Source: Mytilus galloprovincialis (lineage: Eukaryota; Mollusca; Bivalvia; Mytilida; Mytilidae). Taken from it: 64,000 nucleotides of DNA. The stretch covers positions 39,522,321-39,586,320 of the forward strand of contig NC_134851.1 in assembly GCF_965363235.1 (NCBI RefSeq), in the 5' to 3' direction. This document shows positions 14,501-29,500 of this stretch, in pieces (within the stretch, counting starts at the first letter, position 1; each line of letters opens with the position of its first letter). The notes under the pieces are model-generated. The model made no database searches, was not told the DNA's origin, and saw only the letters and a program-made list of their open reading frames with translations. Made by a program: the position numbers and the translations under genes.

Positions 14501-17500
14501 TCATTTTAGTTTATTTATATAATCTGATTATATAGGGAATTACAACTAAAGAAGACAGAAGAAACAGCACTATCGGATAAAAATAGCAAATTGCAAAATG
14601 AGATAAAAGAAAAAAACATTAGGTAAGTAGAATTGTAAGTCTTAGTTTGTTATACAACAGGTACTTCGACAAATACATTTTGAAATCACGGTTTTGTAGG
14701 GAATTATTTATTATTCAGATACTGAACGACATTAATATATCTTATCAACATTTAATGTCTAACTGAAGTATAAATATAACCTTGCTGTATACCTCGTGTT
14801 GACGGCACAATACTAAACATTTGGAATTCGTAATGCAAATATCAGGTTCACCTTTGCATAGTCCGTATGGCATCAATGACTGTGTTTGTCAATTTTGTTT
14901 TGGAAACAACTACTTGTCAGCTGACACTATTTGGAATGATTTGTTTTTAGGCTTTGAGGTGTTATTTCTGAACAATTCGGACTCTTCAAATGTGAATGTT
15001 AGTAAGAACATAACACATATGACAAATAATTGTACTCTCTATCAGACGATGTTTGATAAGTTGGAATAGTCTTTTTTTTCTAAGATTGCTGACATGTCGG
15101 GAACAAATTACAGTTTTCATAAAACTTTTCATTTCATCGCTAAAAATCGATGACAAACAGATTCCTTGGTATGTGTGACGTTGACTAGATAATCTAAAAA
15201 GTAATTAGCAATATATTAACGTATTTTGTTAGTTGATATCCTTTATGTACAGACTGAAAGAACAAAAGACAACAGTTGTCACATTGATCAATGAGAGTGA
15301 TGCACTAAAAGAGCAACTGAAAGGAAAGGATGAAGAAATAGACAATCTATCAAAGTAAGTCTAAATACATGACTAATTTGAGAAAAAAAATATTTATCCT
15401 TATTTGTTATGTAATGGAAATTAACATTTCATAATTATTAGGTATAAGGTTGATTTTGACTTTCAAGATCTCTGAGCAATAGACGACTTAATTTAAGTAT
15501 ATATTATGTATTTCGAAAATACGAATCAATAATAATACGAAATAACAAAAAAAGAATGCGAATCGAGGCTTCATGTTGAAGTCCGATCTTTGATCTATAA
15601 TACTTAACTTTTCACCCATTGTTACTTGGATAGAGATTTGTAGCATTGCCACTCATATTACATCTTCTAGTAAATGCTCAGCGAAGATTCAAGCATAATA
15701 TTCATTTTCACATATAGCTGTTGATGGTAGAACATGCTTTGGTTGATAATGTATGTATCGTTTTATTTGTTTTGATTTTTATCAGGATTCATGAATACTT
15801 TCTCTCTTCATTCAAATATTTGCGGGTTGAATTTTCTGTACAAATTCTTATCGAGTGTTTTATGTATTGCTCTTCTTTTTTGTATATTTTGATTCTCTTC
15901 AACTTTGACCTTGTTTGGCTTAATAAATATTTTGATATGAGCGTCACTGATGAGTCTTATGTAGACGAAACGCGCGTCTGGCGTACTAAATTATAATTCT
16001 GGTACCTTTGATAACTATTGTTTACATGAAAACATCATATACACTTTTAACTTCATTTCATTTTAGTTTATTTATATAATCTGATCATATAGGGAATTAC
16101 AACTAAAGAAGACAGAAGAAACAGCACTATCGGATAAAAATAGCAAATTACAAAATGAGATAAAAGAAAAAAACATTAGGTAAGTCGAATGGTAAGTCTT
16201 AGGCCGTGTTCACACCAAATTCCATGTACAGTAAACTTGTTTACAATTAGTTTAATGAACTGGACATTGGTTTCACATTAAATTTGTTCACATCTATACA
16301 GTCACCTTGTTTAATTACCTGTACATAAGATTTGTTCACATTTGTAAACTCTATGTCATTTAAATGTTCATTTCGTAGAATCGAATGAAACATTTTCGGA
16401 CAACTTTTCTAGCAGTAAGGGAACGACCATTTGACTCTAAATAGGGGGAATGGAAATATTCCGAACCCCAATTGGATAAAGAAAACAATTTTGGTTCTAC
16501 AGATGATAAAAAATATTCTGAATCAAGAGTTTCCCCATACATTAAAGTGTTAAATGTTGAAGAAAAAAAAATTGATTACCAGCATCGAAAAAAAAAACCC
16601 GGAATAAAACGTTTGCGCGGCAAAATTCTGACTCAAATAAATAAACAAAATACCCCCCCCCCCCTTTTTTTTAAGTTAAGTGGTTGCTTCTTTATGAAAG
16701 CCATTTTGATGATTTGCAGTAGTTTAAAGATACTAAAGATGTCTCGATTAAGCATTAGAAAACGTAGGCTGCAACAGCGTGCTTTCAGACGAAGAAGAAG
16801 GATTGATATATTAGGGATCACTATATTTCTGTCTTTTCTGTTTGTTCAAATGGTATTTCTTCTCCAAGAAGTATTTGGCAAAGGGAGTGGGTAATGTTTT
16901 TTTTTCTTTTAAGTGTAATTTCACGGATCCGAGATACTAGACAAACAATACATTTACCTCACACTTTTTAAGTAATTTTATGAGTGAATCGTTGTTTGAG
17001 TAAAGACCAGTGGCAAATATTTCTGTGTAAGTTAAGTCAATTCGGAAAGACTTTAATTTTCAAATGAATTATGTGTTCAGCAATGATGCTGCTTTGGGTC
17101 TTGATAAGGGCTTAATAAAGCTACGTTAAGTTTTATTTCTAAACAAAACAAATAAATATATCAAGTTGAGACAAATATTTCTGTAAAGAACTTCATAAAT
17201 AATTGCTATAAATATCAATTTTATTAAAAAAATCGTTTCTTCCTTAAATATGCACGGTGAAACTAATGTTTTAAATGCCTAGTTTTGTCTACACTTAATC
17301 TACACAAGGCCTACATCGAGTATCGACTGCATGTAGACAAAACATAATTTACACTACATGTAAACATTGAGTGTTATCAATGGGAACGTAATTAGGTCTT
17401 TCCACTTTTCCGTGGAAAGACCTATTGGTTTTCTTCTGATTATTAGGTCTTTCCACTTTTCCGTGGAAAGACCTATTGGATTTCTTCTGATTATTATTAT

Positions 17501-20500
17501 TTTTTTTTTTCTTCCGCCTAATTTTTTTCCTTCGCTGTTTTTTTGTTTCGCAAGATGTCGCTTAGATAAATGAAATATGATATCGAACAGTTTATGCGCT
17601 TTTGAAACTGACCCTGCTAAACCGAACACTTTCCCATATAAGAGTTATCTCCCCGAACACTGTTTTTCTTGTTATCGCTTAATCTTCGCAACCGTATAAG
17701 AAACCGACAAATTTATTCTACCAAATTGCTCGTTATATCCTCAGGATGATTTGATTCATTTTGACCGAAGCTATCCGGAGACTCCATATGAGAGTTATTT
17801 CCCCTTTCATATTTGATATAAGTGATATCCATTTTTAACTGGAAAACCATAAGTGGTAGAGGCCTAGGGTCTTTTGATTTGAGGTCCTTGGTCCAAAATA
17901 ATGAAAATGAGGTCAAGGTCAAAGGTTAAGGTCATGATTAAAATTTTGATTTTGGCTTGTTATCTCTTATTTTCAAAAATCATATAAGATATCGACAAAA
18001 TATTTTCACACAATTGTTAGTTACGACATGTCGTAACACATAATTTTTAGTCGAAAGGGTACGTAGACATTTAACGCGAGTTTTCCCCCTTTTTATATCT
18101 AATATCATACGTATGGTAATATAACTCATTAACAATATAAAGTAGAGGACTAGAGACTTTTGATTTGAGGTCCTTGGTTCATGACCTTGAAATTGAGCTC
18201 AAGGTCATATGTTAATTTAACGTTCTAGATTTTGACCTTTGCTTTTACCTCATATGTACACATGATAAAGCCATGGGACTTTTTGCATTAGGTTGCAAGA
18301 AGTATGACGTTGAAAAAGCTAACCGGAAGTGACCTTTTGTAAACCGGAAGTAGCTAATTTTTGTAATAAATTATTGTAAAAGTATGTAAATCATATATTT
18401 TTGGAATCAGTGTCAAGTAAACTATCAAACAATACCGGAAGTAAACTTTTTAAACCGGAAGTAAACAAAATTCTCCCTTTTCTATATATTTTTTTATAGA
18501 AACCATATATTTTTGGAATCAGCGTTCAATAAGCTGTCATTTGACGCTAAAATTGACATTTTAAACGAAATTTTAATATTTTCATATAAAAAAAGGTCTT
18601 AACTGGTGGAAAGACCATCAATGGTTCTCTGAACAATTGGTTTTTAATTATTATTTTTTTTCTTCCGCCAACTTTTTGTTCCTTCGCAATTTTTTTGTTT
18701 CGCAAGATGTCGCTTAGATATATGGTATATGATATCGAACAATTAATACGCTTTTGAAACTGACACCGCGTAACCAAAATCTTTTCAGTGTAAGAGTTAT
18801 CTCCCCGAACACTGTTTTTCTTGTGATCGCTTAATATTTGCAACCGTATAAGAAACCGACAAATTTCTTTTACCAAATTGCTCGTTATATCCTCAGGATG
18901 ATTTGATTTATTTTCACCGAAGCTATCCGGAGACTCCATATGAGAGTTATTTCCCCTTTTATATTTGATATAAGTGATATGCATTTTTAACTGGAAAACC
19001 ATAAGTGTTAGAGGCCTAGGGTCTTTTGTTTTGAGGTCCTTGGTCCAAAATAATGAAAATGAGGTCAAGGTCAAAGGTCAAGGTCATGTTCAAAATTTTG
19101 ATTTTGGCTTGTTATCTCTTATTTTCAGAAATCTTATAAGATATCGACAAAATATTTTCACAGAATTGTTAGTTGCGACATGTCGTAACACGTAAATATT
19201 AGTTGAAAGAGTATGTAGACGTTTGAGGCGAGTTTTCCCCCCTTTTATATCTAATATTAGTAATATGGTAATATAACTCATTAACAGTATAAGGTAGAGG
19301 CCTACAGTCTTTTGATTTGAGGTCCTTGGCTGATGACCTTGAAATTGAGCTCAAGGTCATATGTAAATTTAACGTTCTAGATTTTGACCTTTGCTTTTAC
19401 CTCATATGTATACATGATAAAGCCATGGTTTTTTTTGCATTAGGTTGCAAGCAATGTGATCTAGAAAAAGCCAACCGGAAGTGACAATTTGTAAACCGGA
19501 AGTAGCTATATTTTGTACTAAATTAATGTAAAAGTATATAGAACCATATATTTATGGAATCAATGTCAAGTAAACTATCGAAAAATACCGGAAGCAACAT
19601 CTTTTAAACCGGAAGTAACATCTTTTAAACCGGAAGTAAAGAATGATCGCCCTTATTTATATCTATTTGTATAGAAACCATATATTTTTGGAATCAGCGT
19701 TCATTAAGCTGTCATTTGACGGCTAAAATTGACATTTAAAACCAAATTTGAATATTTTCATATAAAAAAATATCTTTACTGGTGGAAAGACCATCAATGG
19801 TTCTCTGAACAATTGGTTTTTAATTTTGTTTAGTTTACGTGTGAGTTGCACTTACACAACACCGAGTTTAGGTCAATGTGAACACGGCCTCAGTTTGTTA
19901 TACAACAGGTACTTCGACAAATACATTTTGAAATCACGGTTTTGTAGGGAATTATTTATTATTCAGATACTGAACGACATTAATATATCTTATCAACATT
20001 TAATGTCTAACTGAAGTATAAATATAACCTTGCTGTATAACTTGTGTTGACGGCACAATACTAAACATTTGGAATTTGTAATGAAAATATTAGGTTCACC
20101 TTTGTATGGTCCGTATGACATCAATGACTGTGTTTGTCAATTTTGTTTTGGAAACAACTACTTGTCAGCTGACGTTATTTGGAATGATTTGTTTTTAGGC
20201 TTTGAGGTGTTATTTCTGAACAATTCGGACTCTTCAAATGTGAATGTTAGTAAGAACATAATACATATGACAAATAATAGTACTCTCTATCAGACGATGT
20301 TTGATAAGTTGGGATAGTCTTTTTTTTCTAAGATTGCTGACATGTCGGGAACAAATTACAGTTTTCATAAAACTTTTCATTTCATCGCTAAAAATCGATG
20401 ACAAACAGATTCCTTGGTATGTGTGACGTTGACTAGATAATCTGAAAAGTAATTAGCAATATCTTAGTTGATATCCTTTATGTACAGACTGAAAGAACAA

Positions 20501-23500
20501 AAGACAACAGTTGTCACATTGATAAATGAGAGTGATGCACTAAAAGAGCAACTGAAAGGAAAGGATGAAGAAATAGACAATCTATCAAAGTAAGTCTAAA
20601 TACATGACTAATTTGAGAAAAAACAATATTTATCCTTATTTGTTATGTACTGGAAATTAACATTTCATACCCATTAGGTTAAAGGTTTGTTTTGAAGTTT
20701 AAGATGTCTGAGCCATAGCCGACTTAAATTAAGAACACATTATGTATTTTGAAAATACGAATCAATTATAACAAGAATAAACAGAATGAACAGAGGAAAT
20801 ATGTCAGCCATGCTGAAGGCCCAACTTTTACTCATAATAATAAACTTTTAACCCAATGTCACTTGGATGGAGATTTGTCTCATGGAAAATCATACTACAT
20901 ATTCTACTAACTGCCCAGCTAGAATACAAGCATGAACTTCATTTTTATATCATTACCAGTATATAAGTTTTGATTATCAAACATGCTTTGGTTGATAATG
21001 TATGTGTCGATTTATTTGTGTTAATTTTCATCATGTTCATCAAAATTCATTTTTAAAAAGTCTCTTCATTCTAAAATTTTCATTTTCATTTTCTATACAA
21101 ATACTTATCTAGTGTTTCATTTATTAATCTTTTCACGATTTTATTTTGTTCACATTAAGATATCTCAAAGAAATTTAACTTCATTTTATTTTGTTTGTTT
21201 GTATAATATAGGGAATTACAAATAAAGAAGAAACAAGAAACAACACTATTGGATAAAAATAGCAAATTGTAAGTCTTAGTTTGTTATGCAACAGGTACTT
21301 CGACAAATACCTTTTGAAATAACGGAATCCGCTGATCAGGGAAATATTAATCCCTCAGATGCTGAACGACATTTATATTTATTATCCATTTTAAATGTCT
21401 ATCTAATGTATAAATAGTACATTACTGGATAACATGTGTTGAAGGCACAATACTTAACATTTGGAATCCGTAATGATAATTTCTAGAAGCTAGACATAAG
21501 GTTAATCTCTGTATGGCCCGCACGGCATTAATATGTCTTTTTGTCAATTTTGTTTGGAAACAACAACTAGTCAACTGACGCTATTTGAAATTATTATTTT
21601 TCTTAAATGGGACCTTGGCGTATTTTTCGCATTTGAAAAAGTTTTTCTTCACCATTTTGTCTCTTTAAAAATGAATGCAAGAAAGAGCATAAACATTAGA
21701 CAAATACATGTTTTATTCGTATTTTGTTAACTGATATCCTTTCTGTATAGACTGAAAGAACAAATAGCTTTCAAAATGACAAAAGAGAGTGATGCACTTC
21801 GAGAGACACTGAAAGGAAAGGATGGAGAAATAGTTAAACTATCAAAGTAAGTCTAAATACTTGACTGATTCAAGAATATTTTAAAATCCTGATTGTTCAC
21901 AAATAGAAAGAGTACATGCATAAAACAAACATAGATAGTTTTTCTAATATTGGTGCTCTTGTTGTGACATTAAGGTAACACTTTTACATTTAAAATGAGG
22001 GGCAGGGGATCGCAAACTTTTAACCTAATCGATAAAAATTAATGACAACTGGTATGTGTGGAACTCATGTGACAGGTAACCATCAATATATAACAGACCT
22101 ATAATTGTGAATGATGTCTTTTGGGGGAAGGTTCGTGAAATATAAGTTATGTTAAGTGAATTATCGATTCCTAATTCAGTATCATACATTTTAATTAATA
22201 TGATTTTCACACAAAACTGATGCTATGTATGTCTTATCTGTAGGAGAACAATACATTGTCATTAAGGTAGGTCAGATGTTTTGCAACATTTTCGTCTGTT
22301 AAGATCGATGTAACATTTGTGCTCTAAGAAAATTGTATTTTGTCACATGGATCAAAAGACATATCAAAAGAAATCGTAATATATCGTGAGGGTTCGACAC
22401 TTTGAATGCACAATTATAGAAAAGCTTCAAATATCAGTGTATGCTGTTCCGAATATTAAGTATTGGTTTTAATTTTTTTTTAATTAGGACAAACCTTGCT
22501 TTATGCTTAATGTTGCTTAAAATTCTGAGACAATGTCTAAAAGATATAGCACCCAATTTTATATTATTACTGATAGGGTATGATATATGTCAGGTTGTTT
22601 CATCAATATTAGATAAGGTTTGAAACCTCTTTGGCATTATTTTTTTTTAATGAAAATGAAGTAGACATCGAAAAGTGCATTATTTTGTACTTAAAATAAA
22701 AGAAACGTGTTTAAACAATTTTCCAAACCTTGATAATTAACAAGCTGGTTTGAAGAAGATTCTGATATTAACCTTTAGAGATTGAACACACACTTATGAC
22801 TTTGTCTGGTTCACCAAACATATAAAATGCCCCAAAAAATTTGAAAAATGAAAAAAAAAGACAAGTTTGATATCAACTTTAAGATATTTTCAAACTAGTC
22901 AGTGAGCATACAGGCATGATTTTCTTTTTCATCAAGAGTTTTGAATTGCTTATCATGTTTTATTTGGTAATGCATGAGCAGATAAAATATATCTGATTTT
23001 AAATTTACTTTTAAATTTTGCTCTCGAATGCTTTCTCTTTTCTCAAATATTTGTAATGAATAATTGTTTCATTATCTTTACAAAAACTTGATTCATAAAT
23101 AAATAGAACTCAAAAGGTCTAACCTATTTTTATTTTATATGTTAAGATTATCTCTAAAACTTCAACTAAAGCAGAAAAAAGAATTTGAACTTATAGAAGA
23201 AAATAATAATCTGAAAACAGAGAGAATAGAAAGAAATCTAAGAGAATGTGCATTGTAAGTTTGATATGAAATTAGTTCTGCTGTCTTCCAAATATTGTTC
23301 TCAGTTATGATTTTGGGGGTAAATGTCTATCAAATATCAACTGCAATACATTGACATAGTATATCGAATATGAACGTCTAGTCCAAACTACAAACTATGT
23401 TAACTACATTTCTGTACAAGCTGTACACGATATAAGCCATTTAGAATATTCAATATTAAATGTTGAGAATCTAAACATGTGGATAGTCTTCCATATGAAC

Positions 23501-26500
23501 TGACCATGTGAACTTGTTTTGTTATTGTGTGAGTTAATCACATTTATTTTGAGAATAAAACCCGCTCTGAGTTGATGCTTTTTGAAATGTAGGGTGAACA
23601 CCATGCCCTGTCATTCTCATTGAAATATGATAAACCGTTCTACTTCGTTAGTCCTGGTTTATATGCTTTTACATAGATAGTGATATGATTCTAAAACACA
23701 AAAAAAAAAAATCATAATTAATTGAAATGGAGATTAATAAAACACCGTTACTTCAAAGCCATATTTCATCGTAACGGTCAACAATTAATTTTATTATAAG
23801 ACGAAATTTTAATGATATTCATGGGTACTCATCTGTAGCATAGATGTTCTCTGTACACTTATTTATCATAACGGTCAATCATCAAGTATTGTCGTTCAAA
23901 AAAATTACTGTAACATGTGTTATGTAAGCTTGTAGGGACCAATTTTAATTTCCGTTACTGATTTTAATTCGATTACGATGATTAATAAATCCGATATACC
24001 TAACAACTTCAATAACCTTTTTTTATATAATGTTTCATATCGTATGATTATCATGCATTTTATGTAGAGACTTCCGAGTGTTTATTTGAAGGGTCAACAT
24101 ATAAAAAAAAAATGATTCCGATAAACAAAATATTACGAAGGAAGATTATATGACATTATACAATGATGTTCGATGTTGATAATTTGCAGATGTTTCTTGT
24201 GCTGATGATGTGACCCATAGTGGCCAAAAGGTGAATTTTCTAAAAACAAGTGTTTTTAACGTTTTAGTGATTTAATGCAATTACAAATATGTGAAAAAAA
24301 AACTTAATACTCCTGTACTGTATTAGACACATGCAAAAGGAAAAAAAGCACATTGGCATCAAAGCCATTGTTTAAAGGAAACTGTGAAAACGGTCTTTCT
24401 TCTATATATATGGTGCTTATTTTAAAAATGTGAAAAGTTAATTGCTAGATATAAATAATGTGCTGATCACTATTATATATCATCAGATTGAAAGAACATG
24501 AGACAGCAGTTGTCAGACATACAGAAAAGATGGGTGCAATAAAAGAGAAACTGAAAGGAAAAGAAGAAGAAATTTATAACCTATCAAAGTAAGTCTGAAG
24601 GATTCGACTGCTTTAAGAAAAAAAAACTGTTCAGGTTTTCCCCCTTATTCTAATGTACTGTAAATTAAAGATTAGTAACTCTTTTGTCAATGATTGATCA
24701 TCACTTTCATGATTTCTGACCTACAATGTACATCCAATCAAAATTACGTGCATATTGTTAACTTTGAAAATACGAATAATTGTTAATGAGATTTAACTTA
24801 GAAAACCAAAGACAGAACAACATAAACTCGGGTTGATCTCGGGTTCTTCAAAAGCGAAAATATATCCCGCGTCACAGGTATCTAATAGCGGAAAACTAAA
24901 TCTTGATGTTGTTCGCTAACTTTTTAATTGAAGGGATGCATGGATATTTACCACTTAGATCACGGTTATTGTTTAAAGTATCCTTTCCAGCACCAATCTA
25001 TTATGAAGAAGGTACAAAACACTAAAGGGGTAAAACTGTACTAATCAATTGACTGATCTAATCACGATTTGTTGTTATAAGCTTTTCAATGATTAAAATT
25101 GGTGTTTAACAAACTGGTTACGTTCAATAAAAATTTTCAGATAATTTGTATGTTTCTTGTGTTTTTCGATGTTGATGTTTTTTTCAAAGGGTCAATGTCA
25201 ATATTTTGCCGAAAATTTATTTTCGTCATGCGGTTTGGTACCACCTGAACTAAATAAATAATAAAGATAATGTATTCAAGCTATTTAAAAGTAAAATATT
25301 ATCAGCCCTGATATATGCATTTAAAAAATTTCCAAACCGACCTTCATTTTAAAAATGTAGTAGAAAAGTTAGATAAGAAAAAGACTGACTTATATTTGTT
25401 TATTTATTTCAAATTCTTTTGGATGAATAAATTTTACAGAAAACATGTTTAAAAGATTCAGTTAGATAGCATTATTTACACAACAGTACGTCATGGACGT
25501 TAATTGAATATTCTTTTTCTTTAAATTTTATTCTCCATTTGAAGCGTAAGAGGTCTGTCGAATATTAATACAAGAATAAGAAGAACATAGTTGGTTCCCA
25601 TACTTATGTCTGATAATTGTTTAAAAACATGTAATCTGAAAATAACAAATACGTTGCTTATCACGAAATAAAGCATCTGATTACATTCCCTGTTGAACTA
25701 GAATGTCATTTATGCATGGCACGAGTTATTCCTCCCTAACATAAGATATTAAGGAGTAAATTTTGCTCTGTTATCTTTTTTTTTAAATTCTTGTGAATTG
25801 AAATTAAAATGACTTTGGTTAAAAGTAAAACAAGTCTAATCAGTTAACACTTTTGCAAGTTTCAATACGAAAAAGGATAGAAAGTAAAAAAAAATCCTTA
25901 TATTTGACAGTTGTATGTTATTAATCTATAATACATTGCATTACCAAATTTCTGGGTCATAAACATGATAAACATATCCTTTGTGTGTTTCAAAGTACCA
26001 TTATTTTTTATATGGGTTTTCTATAGAACATTTTGGAAATTTTAGGTTATATGGTCACTAAAGTATTTCTTTTTGCGCATTTGTTTGAATTTGAGAAAAT
26101 CAGTTGTGGTATCACACCTGTATGTACTATAACAAATCTTAGGTTTTCTTGAATATCAACATCTAATTCTCATTGCCTCTGGAATTGGTGGTTTCTCAAC
26201 AACTCAAAACCCGGGTGAGATTTCATGGAACACTTAGCATTTATGTATCCAATACAGTACAGGAAGGTTAAAGTTAATGTTTTCATTCTTAAGTTTAAAT
26301 TCCAAGGGAGAATAAAACAATCATACGATTATGCAGGCATTTTTCCGTGGTTAGTTTGTTGGACTAATGAGTGTTCAATCTTGTCTTAAAAGTTTATGTT
26401 GCGCCTTTTTCAATCCGGAGTGTCAACTAAACGTTTTTAAACTTTGATTATCAAAGAAAATATAATGTACACTTATAACGTGAATATATATTTCTTAATG

Positions 26501-29500
26501 TATGACATTTGAAAGTATATCAAGAAAAAGATATATATATGCTTCATATTTATATATTAGATATTTCCTGAAGTAGAAACATATTTCATTGTCATCCAGT
26601 TTCTCAAATAAGTAAACTTTTTCAACCCTTATTTCTTGATTTGATATGTAGCTACACCTCTCATTCAATGAATTATTTGTTGAAAAGTAAAGTATACGAA
26701 AAAGACAGAACATTTTAGCAACAATATTTGTGTGATATGGGTGGCTCCACTATTAAATTTACAGAATACTGCCAAAAAACCTCGATTTTTACGAATTTCA
26801 CGCAATTGGAAAATTTGTTTTTTTTAGCTGCGAAGCTTTTGGATGTTTTAGCTAAGTTTTCCTCAAAATGTCGACACATTTTCGTTTGAAAAAAAATATT
26901 TTTAAGGCCAACATTATGAGTTAGTGAACCAACTCCTTTCAATCGGACAATTTTTTTAGGATAGTTTTTCTAATGTAGGTGCTGTCGTTGTGAGATACAG
27001 TGCCAAAGAGACATTTTTACTGTCAATGTGTTTTGGTATTTTCCTAATGTGACAATGTTAATAATAAATATTAGTAATTTGTGTTTTGATATTGCTCAGA
27101 CTGGAAAGGCAAGACACTACAGAAAAGATTGATGAACTACTAGAGGAACTGAAAGAAAAACAAGATAAACTGTCAATGTAAGTCCTACTAACATGAGTGT
27201 TAATTCCTATTGTATGATTAATAACTAATCAGTTACATGCTTGTTTTGAATTTAAAGAGCTTTTTTCTACATCCGACCTTGATTAAATACACAATGTGTA
27301 CTTCTTATACACGAATCACTTATAATAAGATTATACATATGCATTAGCTGTTATCTACTCTGTGGTCTGGTTGTTGTTGTCTTTTTGACTCATTGCCGTT
27401 TCCATATTAATTTTAATACTGAGCAACACGAAGTCGGGATGAGCGTAGTAGTTCCTTAAGAGTGAATGTAGTCGACTCCACAATTTGCACTTGCCATTAT
27501 GGCTAAACATATTTAAATGTATACAGTAAACGTTAATAGCATATATGTATGTATATTATTAGTAACATGGTGTGTAAGTGACCTAATACGATATACATGG
27601 GGTCAGTACATTCCATATGGGATGAGAGCGAAGCTCAAATCTACATATGGAATTTATTGACCCCATATACATCGTACTAGGTCACTAGACCACCTTGGAA
27701 CGAATTTATCTTACCAACTATCTTCACATGTGGAATTTTGCCCAGCGGCCTATCAAAGTGACCAAGTCTTCAATACTCAGTTTTATTATCCTACTTCCTT
27801 TTGTCTATTCAGAAAACAAACGCCAACAATAACAACTTTTTAGCTTTAAATTTATTTTATGAATGTATTTCAATTGTTCATAACATGAAACAATTTCTAC
27901 GTCTGTTGTCTTTTTATATGTTTTGAAAGGAAAGTAACCCCATTATGCCAACACTAACAACTTGTCAGCTTTAAGTTTTATGAACTTATTCCAACCTTTC
28001 GTCATCAATTTTTTTGTTTGTTGATTGCTTATAGATTTTCAGTGGCATCTTTTTTTGTTTTGAAAGGGAAGTAACTCCTTACTTACCCCATCTGGTAACC
28101 AACCATGTATGGTAACTAACTATATAATTGTTAGGACACCCTATAACAAATTTACATAGTCATCACGTGTAGTTCTTTAACCAATAATATCTCTATAAAT
28201 CTATAGGAGGTAAGATAAATTCATACTATACATTGTTATATATATACATGTATCAACAAATCAAGCATTACAAAAAAAGTTCAAGCGATTCTAAACTTTT
28301 GAAGATATAAAACAAAACATCAGTTATTCGATATTTTAGGATTCGATTTAATAGATAAATGGATATGAGGTATGGGTGTCAACTGACCTTGCAAGTCGCA
28401 CTATGTAAAAGTAAACTATTATATGTCATTTAAGCATGGATTCAACTTTGATACTCCGTATCACAAAATCATCAACCATTTATGTCCGGCTACAAATATT
28501 TTTTTGAGATTTGATATGGATTCACTTGAATTAGTGGAACTGTATCATGTGTGTAGTATATAAAGATATATCTGCAAATACTAAACAGAATTGAAGTTTT
28601 GTCATGAACGTTACTTAGCCGAGTTGAGAAAAAAGAAATCATAATATATGCAAATTTGGGTACCATCACGTTATGTACAGTTTGTGAAGTAATAATTTTT
28701 AGCATAATGGTTGATCATGTTTGAAAATTATAAGCATTGACCTCTTCAGCTCACCTGGAAAACAGGGCCATGTGAGATTTTCCCATCACTTGGCATCCGT
28801 CTACTCGGTCAAATTCAACCAAACTTGGCGACAATTATAACTAGGGTATTTAGTTTAAAAAATGTGTCCGCCTGCCAACCAACATGGCCGACATAGTTAA
28901 AATAGATCATATGGTTAAAATGCAGTTTTGGCTAATATATGTGAAACTCAACCAATTTGAGCAAATCTAAAATGGTGGTAAAAATGTTCACAAGGTCAAG
29001 ATTCATCTGCTCTGAAATTTTCAGATGGATCAGACAACCCGTTGTTGGGTTTTTGCCCCTGAATTGTTAATTTTCATGAAATGTTGAACTTTTTGGTTAT
29101 TATATATATCTTCAGAATTATTACAGTAATAATGTACATCAAACATTGTCAAAGTAAGATATTCAGATAAGTCAGCATGAAAAAATGGTAATTTAACCCA
29201 CTAAGAAGTAAATACCCTTTATAAGAAAATTTTAACAGTGTTTTCGCCACTTTCGTAAATTTTGTAAACTTTTACAAAATATTTTCATCTGCAATTACTT
29301 TTTTGTCCAAGGTCATTATCTATAAAGAAAATTGAAAACAGCAAGAATGTTTATTAAAGAAATATCGACAAACACATCACCATCACAAAAACACTATTTT
29401 GTCATGAATTCTATTATGTCTATGATGTTTGTCCTTTGATTAATATGCACGAAACGCGCGTCTGACATAGTACAATGTACATTATAATCCTGGTACCTTT

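Larger units (their letters stand above)
16202..19889. mobile_element. 3.7 kb Harbinger-like DNA element
   Basis: The inverted ends are identical over 13 bp (ggccgtgttcaca at the left, its complement at the right). They are flanked by TTA (16199-16201) and TCA (19890-19892), consistent with a 3 bp TWA-type target duplication with one later change. The sister units at 13065-13090 and 14628-14655 are undisturbed empty sites, which fixes the boundaries. TTA targets and GG-starting ends fit the PIF/Harbinger group; this is inference, as no DDE transposase is recognised. The interior carries two tandem family C repeats. It arrived after the triplication, so it is young. Confidence 0.85.
12310..20675 (+). 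repeat. Tandem triplication of a ~1.56 kb exon-pair unit
   Basis: Three near-identical copies: about 12310-13870, 13871-15432 and 15433-20675. The third is split by the element at 16202-19889. Matching landmarks are 1563 and 1557 bp apart (A exons at 12973, 14536, 16093). Each unit holds a family B repeat, an 87 bp A exon and a 102 bp B exon. Units differ at only scattered positions, whereas flanking exon pairs are clearly older. Identity fades near 12310 on the left and 20675 on the right. Confidence 0.9.

Noticed and set aside
12598-15996. Three 91-codon ORFs (12598-12873, 14161-14436, 15721-15996) with almost the same protein
   Set aside because: They lie in the intron of each triplicated unit and end inside the family B repeat. 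Their similarity comes from recent duplication, not from protein conservation.
17354-19281. Several ORFs on both strands, including a 175-codon one (18547-19074, minus)
   Set aside because: The shorter relative at 17713-17922 and the lack of any domain show that they come from the tandem family C repeats.
13258-20317. Three 82-codon ORFs (13258, 14821, 20069) repeated in each unit
   Set aside because: Intronic, co-duplicated, and not open in the older equivalent near 21473-21730. No known domain.
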